This document shows positions 32,540-41,550 of a stretch of DNA of 64,000 nt, piece by piece. Within the stretch, counting starts at the first letter, position 1. Each line of letters starts with the position of its first letter. Source of the stretch: Kitasatospora sp. MAP12-44 (GTDB taxonomy: Bacteria > Actinomycetota > Actinomycetes > Streptomycetales > Streptomycetaceae); NCBI RefSeq assembly GCF_029892095.1, contig NZ_JARZAE010000004.1, forward strand, positions 5,084,001-5,148,000, written 5' to 3'. Below the pieces are notes generated by a model that searched no databases, was not told where the DNA came from, and saw only the letters and a list, made by a program, of their open reading frames with translations. The position numbers and the translations under genes were made by a program.

Positions 32540-33241
32540 GTGGCCGGGAATGTGATCGAACTGGAAGGCGTGGTCAAGCGGTACGACAGCGCCGGCGCTC
32601 CCGCACTGGGGCTGCTGAGCCTGACCGTCGCGGAGGGGGAGGCCGTGGCGATCACCGGCCCGTCCGGCAGCGGCAAGTCGACTCTGCTGAACCTGGTGGC
32701 GGGGCTGGACAAGCCGAGTGAGGGTCGGGTCTGGGTCGGCGGCCTGCGGATCGACGGCCTGGGCGAGAAGGCGCTGGCGCGGTTCCGCAGGGAGCGGATC
32801 GGGATGGTCTTCCAGTTCTTCAACCTGCTGGACGATCTGACCGTCGTCGACAACATCCTGCTGCCGGCCCAACTCGCCGGTGCGGCCCGGGGCAAGGCGA
32901 TGGAGCGGGCGGCCGAGCTGATGGAGGTCCTGGGCATCGCCAAGCACGGTCGCGCCTACCCGGGGCGGCTCTCCGGGGGTGAGCGGCAGCGGGTCGCGGT
33001 CGCCAGGGCGCTGATCAACCGTCCGGCGCTGCTGCTGGCGGACGAGCCCACCGGGGCACTCGACACCGCTTCAGGGCACGAGGTGCGGCAACTGCTGGTC
33101 GACCTGCACCGCAGCGGTCAGACCGTGGTCCTGGTCACGCATGACCTGGCGCTCGCCGAGGCCTGCGCCGAGCGGACCATCCAACTGGTCGACGGGCACA
33201 TCGCGGTGGACCGCAGCAAGAACGCGGAGGCCGTGCGATGA
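32540..33241 (+). CDS. MacB/LolD-type ABC transporter ATPase
   Basis: A 233-residue ATPase with Walker [11 protein letters not shown]-loop [15 protein letters not shown], signature [15 protein letters not shown], Walker [13 protein letters not shown] and switch His in [11 protein letters not shown]. This is the MacB/LolD type that pairs with FtsX-like permeases to drive mechanotransmission or peptide efflux rather than simple transport. GTG 32540 is chosen with AAGGA upstream; the longer open frame upstream overlaps the kinase gene. Its stop overlaps the ATG of the permease by 4 bases. Regulation by the divergent two-component system is likely. Confidence 0.9.
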   Translation: MAGNVIELEGVVKRYDSAGAPALGLLSLTVAEGEAVAITGPSGSGKSTLLNLVAGLDKPSEGRVWVGGLRIDGLGEKALARFRRERIGMVFQFFNLLDDLTVVDNILLPAQLAGAARGKAMERAAELMEVLGIAKHGRAYPGRLSGGERQRVAVARALINRPALLLADEPTGALDTASGHEVRQLLVDLHRSGQTVVLVTHDLALAEACAERTIQLVDGHIAVDRSKNAEAVR

Positions 33242-35625
33242 GCGCCTTCCGTGGGAGTCGCGGTGCTGGTCGCCGCATCAGGTTGGGCCGGGTCGGCCGG
33301 CGGCGGGTGCAGACCATCGTGATGACGCTGTCCGTGCTGATGGCGGTGGCCTCCGCCGTCGTCGCCGGGTCGCTGATGGTGAGCGCCTCGGCGCCGTTCG
33401 ACGCCGCGTTCGCGCAGCAGCACGGCGCACAGCTCACCGCACAGATCGATGAGAGCAGCACCGGCGTCGACCGGATCGCTGCCACCGGGCAGCTGCCGGG
33501 GGTCACCGCGAGCTCGGGCCCGTACCAGACGGCGCAGATCGACCCGCCCGGCCCCGGCGGGCTCGACATGCAGCAGTCGCAGACGATCGTCGGGCGGTCC
33601 GCCCCCACCGGTGTCGTGGACGATCTCGTGCTCCGGTCCGGTCGCTGGGCGACCAATCCGGGGGAGATCGTCCTCTCGATGGATGCGAACTCGGCCGGCC
33701 CCGGCACCAAGGTCGGTAGCATCCTGCAGATCTCCCCCGCCGCCGGCAGCCCCACCCTGACCATCGTCGGCCTGGCCTCGTCGGTCACCGACAGCGCCGA
33801 CGGCTGGGTCGTCCCGGCGGAGATCGCCGCGCTACGGGCGTCCGGTGCTCCCGGCAGCGCTCAGATGCTCTACCGCTTCAGCGCCGCCGCCAGCACGGCC
33901 GAGATGAACGCCGACCGCGCCGCCGTCGCCGCCGCGCTGCCTGCTGGCGCGATCACCGGCGCGCAGTCCTACCTCGACGTCAAGCTCGCGGCCGACGAGA
34001 ACACGGCGCTGTTCGTCCCGGTGATGATGGCGTTCGGGGTGCTGGGCCTGCTGATGTCCGTGATCATCATCGCCAGTGTGGTCAGCGGGGCCGTCGGCGC
34101 GCAGATCCGCAGGATCGGCATCCTCAAGTCCATCGGACTGACACCAGGTCAGGTCGTGCGGACCTATCTGGCCCAGGCGCTTGTCCCCTCGGCCATCGGG
34201 GCGGTCAGCGGAGTGCTTCTCGGCAATCTGCTGGCGATGCCGCTGATGGGCGACGCCGGGCAGATGTACGGCGGCGGATCGCCGGGGGTGGCCTGGTGGA
34301 TCGACCTGGCGGTGCCCGGCGCAGCGCTGGCCGTGGTCGCCCTGGCGGCGCTGGTGCCCGCACTGCGGGCGGGCAGGCTGCGCACGGTTGAGGCGCTCGC
34401 GGTCGGCCGCGCGCCCCGCAGTGGGCGCGGCCAGTGGGCCCAGCGGCTCGCTGCCCGGCTGCCGCTGCCCAGGGCGGTGACACTCGGGCTCGCCTCGCCC
34501 TTCGCCCGTCCGGTCCGTTCGGCGGCGCTGCTGGCCGCGGTGCTGTTCGGCACCACGGCGGCTACCTTCGCCATCGGGCTCACCTCCTCCGCCAGCGCGG
34601 TGACCACGGCGCGGCAACCCGGTCAGAGGATCCCGGTCTCGGTGTTCCTCGCCTCCCCCGGCGATCCGGGGAGTCCCGCGCCCCAAGGCGGCGACACCGC
34701 CGCCGACCCCGTGAAGACGCTCGCGCTGATCCAGGCCCAGCTGGGCACGGCCGCCGCCATCGGGCAGAGCCAGGGCGTCGTTACCGTCGCCGGCGGCACC
34801 GGCGCGATCCGGGTGCGGCTCTACCAGGGCCAGTCCAATGCCGAGGCTTTCGCGCTGATCTCCGGCCGCTGGTTCAACGGCCCCGGCGAGGTGGTGGTGC
34901 CGACGCACTTCCTGGACACCACAGGACACAAGGTGGGCGACAGCATCACCCTGGTCGACCAGGGAGTGCAGGTTCCGGTGCGGATCGTCGGCGAGGACTT
35001 CGACCCCGGCAACGCCGGGCTGGTCATCAACACCGACATGGCCACCCTCGCCGCAGCCCAGCCGAAGCTGCACCCCGACTTCTACGATGTGACGCTCAAG
35101 CCCGGTACGTCGGTCGCCGGTTACGTCGAGGGGCTCAGGAACGCGCTGCAGTCGACCAACGCCCACGTCGAGGCCACCCAGGCGGGGCACCTCAATCCCA
35201 CCGTCGTCGCCTTCGACGCCATGGCGGTGCTGCTCACCCTGATGCTGGTCTCGGTCGCGGGGCTCGGAGTGCTCAACTCGGTGGTCCTCGACACCCGGGA
35301 GCGGGTCCATGACCTGGGGGTGTGCAAGGCCATCGGGATGACGCCGGGGCAGACCATCACCCAGGTACTGACCTCGGTCGCCGGGGCGGGACTGCTGGGC
35401 GGGGCGGTCGGCGTGCCGGTCGGGCTCGCGCTGCACGACGTCATCATCCCGCTGGTGATGCGGGCGGCCGGCAGCGGGACCCCGCCACAGGTCCAGAACG
35501 TCTACGGGATACCGGAGTTGGTGCTTCTCGGAGTGGCAGGTGTGGCGATCGCGCTGTGCGGCGCGATGCTCCCGGCCGGCTGGGCGGCCAAGGCACGGAC
35601 GGCCACGGCGCTGCGGACGGAGTGA
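33238..35625 (+). CDS. FtsX/MacB-family ABC transporter permease
   Basis: A 795-residue permease with two FtsX modules. TM1 is RVQTIVMTLSVLMAVASAVVAGSL, followed by a large extracytoplasmic MacB-like domain. Three helices follow around 260-400 (FVPVMMAFGVLGLLMSVIII...), then TM segments near 425-450, a second extracytoplasmic domain, and three C-terminal helices (FDAMAVLLTLMLVSVAGLGV...). IGILKSIGLTPGQVV and LGVCKAIGMTPGQTI are the duplicated cytoplasmic coupling helices. The gene is coupled to the ATPase. Such systems often confer resistance to cell-envelope antibiotics; the substrate is not determinable here. Confidence 0.9.
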   Translation: MSAFRGSRGAGRRIRLGRVGRRRVQTIVMTLSVLMAVASAVVAGSLMVSASAPFDAAFAQQHGAQLTAQIDESSTGVDRIAATGQLPGVTASSGPYQTAQIDPPGPGGLDMQQSQTIVGRSAPTGVVDDLVLRSGRWATNPGEIVLSMDANSAGPGTKVGSILQISPAAGSPTLTIVGLASSVTDSADGWVVPAEIAALRASGAPGSAQMLYRFSAAASTAEMNADRAAVAAALPAGAITGAQSYLDVKLAADENTALFVPVMMAFGVLGLLMSVIIIASVVSGAVGAQIRRIGILKSIGLTPGQVVRTYLAQALVPSAIGAVSGVLLGNLLAMPLMGDAGQMYGGGSPGVAWWIDLAVPGAALAVVALAALVPALRAGRLRTVEALAVGRAPRSGRGQWAQRLAARLPLPRAVTLGLASPFARPVRSAALLAAVLFGTTAATFAIGLTSSASAVTTARQPGQRIPVSVFLASPGDPGSPAPQGGDTAADPVKTLALIQAQLGTAAAIGQSQGVVTVAGGTGAIRVRLYQGQSNAEAFALISGRWFNGPGEVVVPTHFLDTTGHKVGDSITLVDQGVQVPVRIVGEDFDPGNAGLVINTDMATLAAAQPKLHPDFYDVTLKPGTSVAGYVEGLRNALQSTNAHVEATQAGHLNPTVVAFDAMAVLLTLMLVSVAGLGVLNSVVLDTRERVHDLGVCKAIGMTPGQTITQVLTSVAGAGLLGGAVGVPVGLALHDVIIPLVMRAAGSGTPPQVQNVYGIPELVLLGVAGVAIALCGAMLPAGWAAKARTATALRTE

Positions 35626-35642
35626 TCAGAGGGATCGCCGGT

Positions 35643-35667
35643 CCCGTGAATCGCTCCGCCTCACGGG
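35643..35667. terminator. Short hairpin between the permease and Lrp genes
   Basis: CCCGTGA (35643-35649) pairs with TCACGGG (35661-35667). It overlaps the stop codon of the convergent Lrp gene. Weak terminator candidate. Confidence 0.35.
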
Positions 35668-36152
35668 CCTGGCGTCAGCTGTCGGCGGCCGGCGATCTGT
35701 TCGAAGATCAGGTTGGTCCGGGTCTGGGCCACCGCGGGGTGGGTGGTGAGGTGGTCGACCACGAAGTCGCGCAGGGCATCGGGGTGGGCGAGGGCGACGT
35801 GCAGCAGGTAGTCGTCGGAGCCGGCCATATGGAAGACGGCGACCACGCCGGGGAGGTCGGGGGCGGTGGCCCGGAAGCTCTCGTTCTGCTCCCGGGTGTG
35901 GGCCCGGAGCCGGACCGAGATCATCGCCTGCAGCGGCAGCCCGATCGCCGCGGGGGCTATCTCGGCCCGGAACGCGCGGATGACCCCGCGCTCGCGCAGC
36001 GCGCGTACGCGGGCCAGGCAGGTCGAGGGGGCGATGCCCACCGCGTCGGCCAGCGCGTTGTTCGGGATGCGGGCGTTGTCGGTGAGGATGCGCAGGATCG
36101 CCCGGTCCACGTCGTCGAGGGGCGCGTGTCGGGCGTGAGGATTATTCGGCAC
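35661..36152 (-). CDS. Lrp/AsnC-family transcriptional regulator
   Basis: A 163-residue regulator. The helix-turn-helix is DDVDRAILRILTDNARIPNNALADAVGIAPSTCLARVRALRERGVIRAF, and the C-terminal RAM domain (QAMISVRLRAHTREQNESF... DYLLHVALAHPDALRDFVVDHL) binds an amino acid and mediates oligomerisation. GTG 36152 leaves a short N-terminus as in relatives; ATG 36194 is an alternative that adds 14 residues. It is divergent from the PLP decarboxylase gene, about 90 bases apart, so it probably controls that gene in response to the amino acid it uses. Confidence 0.85.
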   Translation of the reverse strand: MPNNPHARHAPLDDVDRAILRILTDNARIPNNALADAVGIAPSTCLARVRALRERGVIRAFRAEIAPAAIGLPLQAMISVRLRAHTREQNESFRATAPDLPGVVAVFHMAGSDDYLLHVALAHPDALRDFVVDHLTTHPAVAQTRTNLIFEQIAGRRQLTPGP

Positions 36153-36242
36153 GGAGTCCAGGGTCGCTGCTCGTGCCGATGATATGCAAACCATCAGCGG
36201 CCGATTCCGAATCTTCTGCGGATTGCTTCCCATTAAGCCGCT

Positions 36243-37949
36243 ATGGGTTTCATTCTGGCTCCCATGATCCGAACCGAGACCCTGCCCGCCTTCGCGGCCC
36301 ACGACCAGCCCAGTCGGCTGGAGCCGGACGCCCGCGAGTTCGCGATACCGGCGGCTGGGCTGGACCAGGAGCAGCGACTGCGGGCCCTCAACCGGATGGA
36401 CGAGTACCTGACCAGGAAGCGTCGGCACCTGCTCGGCTTCCAGGCCACCCAGGAGATGGGCGGCAGCGCCTTCGACCTCGGCCGGTTCATGCAGCACAAC
36501 ATCAACAACCTCGGCGACCCGTTCCAGAGCGGCGGCTACAAGCCGAACACCAAGGTCATCGAGCGCGCCGTGCTCGACTACTACGCGGCCCTGTGGCACG
36601 CCGACGGCCCGCACCGTCCGGACGCCCCCGAGTCGTACTGGGGCTATGTGCTCTCCATGGGCTCGACCGAGGGCAACATGTACGCGCTCTGGAACGCCCG
36701 GGACTACCTGAGCGGCAAGCCGCTGATCCAGCCGTCGACCGGGACCTCGGGCGACCAGGCGGTCGGGCCGGCCAGCCCCAACGCCCGCCGCCCGGTGGCC
36801 TTCTACTCCGAGGACACCCACTACTCCTTCGCCAAGGCCGTCTGCGTGCTGGGCGTCGAGACCTTCCACGCCGTGGGCACCGAGCAGTACCTGGGCGAGT
36901 GCCCGCTGGTCGGCCCCGCCGGGGAGCCGCGCGACTGGCCCACCGAGGTGCCCTCGCGCAGCGGCCCCTCGGGCCACTCCTGGGACGGCACCGGCGAGAT
37001 CGACACCGACGCCCTGGCGGTGCTGGTGGAGTTCTTCGCGGCGAAGGGCCACCCGGTCTTCGTCAGCCTCAACCTCGGCAGCACCTTCAAGGGCGCCCAC
37101 GACGACGTGCGCGGCGTCTGCGAGCGCCTGCTGCCGATCTTCGAGAAGCACGGCCTGATCCAGGGGCAGGTGGTCCACGGCAAGGACCCGGTCACCGGCG
37201 AGCCGCAGGTCGACCTGCGCCGGCGCTTCTGGATCCACGTCGACGGTGCCCTCGGGGCCGGCTATGTGCCGTTCATGCGGATGGCCGGCGCGGCCGGCCA
37301 GGACGACGACACGGCGGGCTTCGGCTGGACCCCCGACACGGAGCTGCCCGAGTTCGACTTCGGCATCACCCTGCCCACACGGGAGTTCGGCGAGCTCGAC
37401 ATGGTCTCCTCGATCGCCATGAGCGGCCACAAGTGGCCCGGCGCGCCCTGGCCGTGCGGCATCTACATGACCAAGGTCAAGTACCAGGTCGCGCCCCCGT
37501 CCCAGCCGGAGTACACCGGAGCGCCCGACACCACCTTCGCCGGCTCCCGCAACGGCTTCTCACCGCTGGTGCTCTGGGACCACCTCTCCCGCTACTCCTA
37601 CCAGGACCAGGTGGACCGGATCCGCCGCTCCCAGCAGCTGGCTGCCTACCTGGAGCAGCGGCTCCTTCTGCTGGAGCTGGAGAAGGGCATCGACCTCTGG
37701 CCGGCCCGCACCCCGGGTGCCATCACCGTACGGTTCCGCAAGCCCAGCCCCGAGCTGGTGGCCAAGTGGTCCCTCTCCTCGCAGGACGTCCTGACCGTCC
37801 CGGGCGACGAGACCACCCGCCGCAGCTATGTGCACGTCTTCCTGATGTCCTCGGTCGACCGCGCCAAGCTGGACGCCCTGCTGGCCGATCTGGCCGACGA
37901 CCCGGTCTACCTGGCGGCAGGTCATTCTGCTGCGGTCCAGACCGCCTGA
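36243..37949 (+). CDS. PLP-dependent amino acid decarboxylase (group II)
   Basis: A 568-residue group II decarboxylase-fold enzyme (glutamate/histidine/aromatic amino acid type). WGYVLSMGSTEGNMYALWNAR is the N-terminal PLP-phosphate region, FWIHVDGALGAGYVPF holds the PLP-ring Asp, and the Schiff-base Lys is in AMSGHKWPGAPWPCG. It is longer than bacterial histidine decarboxylase and has an insertion around 155-240. ATG 36243 or the in-frame ATG 36264 could be the start; neither has a clear ribosome binding site. The divergent Lrp regulator suggests induction by an amino acid. The substrate cannot be fixed from sequence; a role in amine supply for a natural product is possible but unsupported. 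Confidence 0.8.
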   Translation: MGFILAPMIRTETLPAFAAHDQPSRLEPDAREFAIPAAGLDQEQRLRALNRMDEYLTRKRRHLLGFQATQEMGGSAFDLGRFMQHNINNLGDPFQSGGYKPNTKVIERAVLDYYAALWHADGPHRPDAPESYWGYVLSMGSTEGNMYALWNARDYLSGKPLIQPSTGTSGDQAVGPASPNARRPVAFYSEDTHYSFAKAVCVLGVETFHAVGTEQYLGECPLVGPAGEPRDWPTEVPSRSGPSGHSWDGTGEIDTDALAVLVEFFAAKGHPVFVSLNLGSTFKGAHDDVRGVCERLLPIFEKHGLIQGQVVHGKDPVTGEPQVDLRRRFWIHVDGALGAGYVPFMRMAGAAGQDDDTAGFGWTPDTELPEFDFGITLPTREFGELDMVSSIAMSGHKWPGAPWPCGIYMTKVKYQVAPPSQPEYTGAPDTTFAGSRNGFSPLVLWDHLSRYSYQDQVDRIRRSQQLAAYLEQRLLLLELEKGIDLWPARTPGAITVRFRKPSPELVAKWSLSSQDVLTVPGDETTRRSYVHVFLMSSVDRAKLDALLADLADDPVYLAAGHSAAVQTA

Positions 37950-37973
37950 CGCCGCGAATTCACGGCGTCAGGC
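37944..37973. terminator. Bidirectional terminator overlapping both stop codons
   Basis: Perfect 11-bp stem (37944-37954 with 37963-37973) and loop CGAATTCA. The arms contain the stop codons of the convergent decarboxylase and lysyl-tRNA synthetase genes. Confidence 0.8.
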
Positions 37974-39623
37974 GACGGTCAGCAGCATCCTGATGCGGTC
38001 CGCGCCGAGGGCGAGCAGCAGGGTGGGCAGCCGGGGGCCGGTCTCCCGGCCGACGAGCAGGGTGTATAGCAGCGAGAAGAGCGAGCGCTGGGCGGTCTTC
38101 AGTTCCGGCGAGGCGGGCGCGTCGAATCCCAGACCGGCCTGGAGCTTGGGGACGCCGTAGACGAGTGAGGTCAGGCCGGGCAGCGACCAGTGGGCGTCCA
38201 GTCCGTCCAGCAGCAGGGTGAGCGCCTCCCGTTCGGTGGGCGTGAGGCCGGCCAGACGGGCGTGGTCCGGTTCGGTGCGAACCTGGGTGCGCTCCTCGGC
38301 CGGGACGTGTCCGGTCACCCAGGCCTGGGCACGGTCGAGGCGCGGGCGGGCCTGGTCGAGGCTGCTCAGCGGGTCGTCGAGGGTGAAGTCCCGCAGGATG
38401 CGCAGGGTCTGCTCGTCGTGGCCGGTGGTGATGTCCAGTACCGAGGCGAGGGTGCGGAAGGGCAGTGCCCGTTCGGTGGCGGGCAGCGTGCGGGTGGCCG
38501 TGCCGATCGACCGTGCGCGCACGGCGAGCTCCGTCGGTTCGGCCTCGCCCGCCGCGGCCCGGCGGCCGAGGGCGTCCCATTCGTCGTAGAGCCGGTTCAC
38601 CTCCTGGTCGAAGGCGACCGTGAACGACTGGTTCGGCCTGCGACGCGCGTACAGCCAGCGCAGCAGCGGGGCCTCCAGGATCTGCAGCGCGTCGGTGGGG
38701 GTGGGGGCGCCACCGGCCGATCCGCTCATCTTGGCGACGCCGCTGATGCCGACGAACGAGTAGCCGAGGTAGCTGGGCGGCTGTCCGTCGAAGATCTCCC
38801 GGACGACCTGCGAGCCGACGGTGAAGCTGGAGCCGGGGGAGGAGTGGTCGACGCCGCCGGCCTCGAAGGTCACGCCCTCGTAGGCCCAGCGCATCGGCCA
38901 GTCGACCTTCCAGACCAGCTTGCCGCCGTCGGCCTGCCCCAGGCCGAAGCCGTCCTGGTGCCCGCACGCGCAGCTGTAGCGGATCGCGGTGCTGGTCGCG
39001 TCGAAGGAGGTGACGGTGGTGGTGTCCCGTCCGCAGGCCGCGCAGTACGGCTTGTACGGGTAGTAGGCGCTGCCCGCGGTCTCCTCGTCGTCCTCCGGGT
39101 CCGTCTCCTCGGTCTTCTTGGCGGTGCGGTAGCGGCCGAGGACGGCGTCGATGTCCTGCCGGTGCCGCATGGCGTGCAGGATCTGCTCCCGGTAGGCGCC
39201 GGAGGTGTACATCTGCGTCTGGCTGATCTCGCTGACCTCGACGCCGAGTTCGGCGAGCGCGGCGCGGAACGGGATCTTGAAGTGCTCGGCCCAGTTCTCG
39301 TGTTCGCCGCAGGGGTCGGGGACCGAGGTCAGCGGGCGCCCGATGTGCTCGGCGAAGGACGCGGGCAGGCCGGCCGGAACCTTGCGCAGCCGGTCGTAGT
39401 CGTCCCAGGAGAGGAGGTGCCGGCACTCCAGGCCGCGACGGCGGATCTCGTCGGCGACGAAGTGCGGCACCATGATCTCGCGCAGGTTGCCCAGGTGGAT
39501 CGGTCCGGACGGGCTGATCCCGGACGCGCAGACCAGCGGACCGTCCTGGCCACGGCGTTTGCCCTCGGCGATGACCTGATCCGCTGCCGCGACCACCCAA
39601 TCGCCCTGCTTCACGCCCGCCAC
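37968..39623 (-). CDS. lysS: Lysyl-tRNA synthetase, class I
   Basis: A 551-residue class I LysRS, the archaeal/actinobacterial form unrelated to the class II enzyme. The HIGH-like motif is PSGPIHLGN (residues 38-46), the KMSKS equivalent is KMSGSAGG, and a zinc-binding region with CAACG and CACG lies between them. The C-terminal helical anticodon-binding domain is complete, ending ADRIRMLLTVA. GTG 39623 has AGGAGG 6 bases upstream and is preferred over the 36-residue upstream extension. It charges tRNA-Lys. Whether it is the only LysRS cannot be seen here; a second copy near a biosynthetic cluster would be of interest. Confidence 0.93.
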   Translation of the reverse strand: MAGVKQGDWVVAAADQVIAEGKRRGQDGPLVCASGISPSGPIHLGNLREIMVPHFVADEIRRRGLECRHLLSWDDYDRLRKVPAGLPASFAEHIGRPLTSVPDPCGEHENWAEHFKIPFRAALAELGVEVSEISQTQMYTSGAYREQILHAMRHRQDIDAVLGRYRTAKKTEETDPEDDEETAGSAYYPYKPYCAACGRDTTTVTSFDATSTAIRYSCACGHQDGFGLGQADGGKLVWKVDWPMRWAYEGVTFEAGGVDHSSPGSSFTVGSQVVREIFDGQPPSYLGYSFVGISGVAKMSGSAGGAPTPTDALQILEAPLLRWLYARRRPNQSFTVAFDQEVNRLYDEWDALGRRAAAGEAEPTELAVRARSIGTATRTLPATERALPFRTLASVLDITTGHDEQTLRILRDFTLDDPLSSLDQARPRLDRAQAWVTGHVPAEERTQVRTEPDHARLAGLTPTEREALTLLLDGLDAHWSLPGLTSLVYGVPKLQAGLGFDAPASPELKTAQRSLFSLLYTLLVGRETGPRLPTLLLALGADRIRMLLTVA

Positions 39624-39742
39624 GTCCTGCCTCCTGCTCGCCGGCCTGCTGGAACACCGCAAGGATACGGTGCGCAGGCGCAGCAGCCGGGCGGTTATTC
39701 CACAGCCCGCCGACCGGATCGCCAACCGCAAACGCCGACGCC

Positions 39743-39780
39743 CGGGGTAGCCGTTCGGCGCGCGCCGATCGGCTACCCCG
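39743..39780. terminator. Large hairpin upstream of the C5N cassette
   Basis: Arms 39743-39753 and 39770-39780 (11 bp) enclose a smaller palindrome CGGCGCGCGCCG (39756-39767). It lies between the divergent lysS and ligase genes, so it may insulate the cluster or act as an operator. Downstream, TTGCAT is directly repeated in TTGCATCAATTGCAT near 39831-39845. No clear promoter boxes are seen. Confidence 0.4.
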
Positions 39781-39911
39781 ATTGGGATGCCTTTCCGACA
39801 CTCCGTTGTAGCCGGTCGATCGATCTACCGCTTGCATCAATTGCATGGCCAAGATTGAACCGCTCAACCGGATGGCGTCGTTAGAAGTTGGCAGAATCAA
39901 AGGAAGGTCCC

Positions 39912-41495
39912 ATGAGGTTGCCCGAGCATTGGTGGGGCGCAAGTCAGAGTTATGCCTCGGAGATCCTCTCACTCCTCGCAGCCGCGGCGGATCGAGATGT
40001 CGTTCATTGGCGTGGCGAACGCTTCTCTGGCGGTGACCTGGTTCGGTCCGTGACGGAAACGTTCCTTGCGCTGCGCAACCGCGGAGTGGGCAAGGGGGAT
40101 GTCGTAGCGATTCTGGTCGCACCCAACAGCCCTGAGATGCTCACCGTGCGGTACGCGACACATCTGCTCGGCGGCGCCGTGTGCTATTTGCGGACCACTA
40201 ATCCCGGTACCAGGGCAACGATCCTTCCGTTGGATCACCAGATCCAGATCCTGCGCGAAACCGAAGCCGTGACCGTCTATGCCGATGCCGAATGTGCGGA
40301 GCGCGCGGCGGAGCTCGCTGATGGTAGTGGGATCCCGGTCACGCGACTTCACCATGGGGAACGCGATGAGGTCGGCCGGGTCGATGGTGCCGATACCCCC
40401 GACGCGGTGTCATGGGATCCGGATGCGCTGGCCTTCATCGGCTTCACGAGTGGCAGCACGGGACGGCCCAAGGGCATCCGGTTGTCGGGCCGCGCGTGGG
40501 AAGCCACCGTGCGTGCATGGATGGATCTCGGTCGTGAATACGGCTGTGCGTCGATCCTGGTGTCGACCCCGCTGAGTCATGGTGTTGCACCGATGGTGGA
40601 CGCAGTCTTCGCCATGGGCGGAGCGCTCTATCTCCATGAGACCTTCGATGCCGAGAAGTTGGTGCACACCGTCTCCGCGGAGAAGGAGGTCTCCTGGACG
40701 TTCATGGCGTCAAATCACGTGTTCCAACTCATCGACCATCTGCTCGAGCGAGGAATCCGCGACAGGGACGCCGTGGAAGCTGCGGGCCTGTCTTCACTGA
40801 AGCGGATCGTCTACGGCGGCAGCCCCGCGGCACCCGCCAGAATTGCCCAGGCTTTTCAGCTTTTCGGCCCTGTGCTGGCGCAGGGGTACGCCACGAGTGA
40901 GAGCGGTCGGATCACGACCCTGACACCTCTGGAGCACGGCGACCCGGATCTCGCGGCCACGGTCGGCCGGCCCTTCCCCGGGGCGGAGATCGTCGTCTGC
41001 AACTCGGATTCGGGTGAGCAGCTGGCGGCGGGGGAAATCGGTGAGGTCCGTGTCCGCTCGCCTCAGATGATGGACGGCTACAACGGCGACCCGGAACTGA
41101 CTGCACGAGTTCTCCGTGACGGCTGGTATTTCACCGGAGATATCGGCTTCCTCGACGAGCGAGGATATCTGACTCTCCTGGGTCGGGTGGCCCACGTCAT
41201 CAAGGTCGGCGGCGTCAAGGTTCATCCCATAGTTCTCGAGGCGGAAATTCTTGCCGCCCCGGGTGTCCGGCACGCCGCCGTCTACAGCGTGCGGGACGCG
41301 GACGGAAGCGACCACATCCACGCCGCAATCGAGTGCGATCCGGCCAAGGTGGTCGAAGTGGAGGATATCCGCGCGAGAATTGCTGAAGCGCTGTCCCCGA
41401 TTCACGTGCCCGAGAAGATACATGTCCTGAGCGCCCTGCCGATGAACAGCAACGGCAAGCCCGACAAGGCGCTCCTGGCATCGCAATTCGCCTAG
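39912..41495 (+). CDS. AMP-forming ligase, candidate C5N amide synthetase
   Basis: A 527-residue ANL-superfamily adenylating enzyme. ATG 39912 has AAAGGAAGG directly upstream. Core motifs: FTSGSTGRPKGI (A3), YATSESG (A5), GWYFTGDIG (A7), VIKVGGVKVHP (A8 region) and NSNGKPDK with the A10 Lys. In clusters for C5N-bearing compounds (manumycin-type, ECO-02301-type) a ligase of this fold activates the polyketide acid and couples it to 2-amino-3-hydroxycyclopent-2-enone. Of the two ligases here, this one is less like ordinary acyl-CoA ligases and is not translationally coupled to the ALAS, so I assign it as the amide synthetase; the assignment could be the reverse. Third codon positions look less GC-biased than in flanking genes, suggesting a transferred cassette. 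Confidence 0.72.
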   Translation: MRLPEHWWGASQSYASEILSLLAAAADRDVVHWRGERFSGGDLVRSVTETFLALRNRGVGKGDVVAILVAPNSPEMLTVRYATHLLGGAVCYLRTTNPGTRATILPLDHQIQILRETEAVTVYADAECAERAAELADGSGIPVTRLHHGERDEVGRVDGADTPDAVSWDPDALAFIGFTSGSTGRPKGIRLSGRAWEATVRAWMDLGREYGCASILVSTPLSHGVAPMVDAVFAMGGALYLHETFDAEKLVHTVSAEKEVSWTFMASNHVFQLIDHLLERGIRDRDAVEAAGLSSLKRIVYGGSPAAPARIAQAFQLFGPVLAQGYATSESGRITTLTPLEHGDPDLAATVGRPFPGAEIVVCNSDSGEQLAAGEIGEVRVRSPQMMDGYNGDPELTARVLRDGWYFTGDIGFLDERGYLTLLGRVAHVIKVGGVKVHPIVLEAEILAAPGVRHAAVYSVRDADGSDHIHAAIECDPAKVVEVEDIRARIAEALSPIHVPEKIHVLSALPMNSNGKPDKALLASQFA

Positions 41496-41550
41496 CGCAA
41501 ACCTTTCGGTTCGCAGGCCAATCCAATCGCTATGTAGAGAAGGCGAGTGA

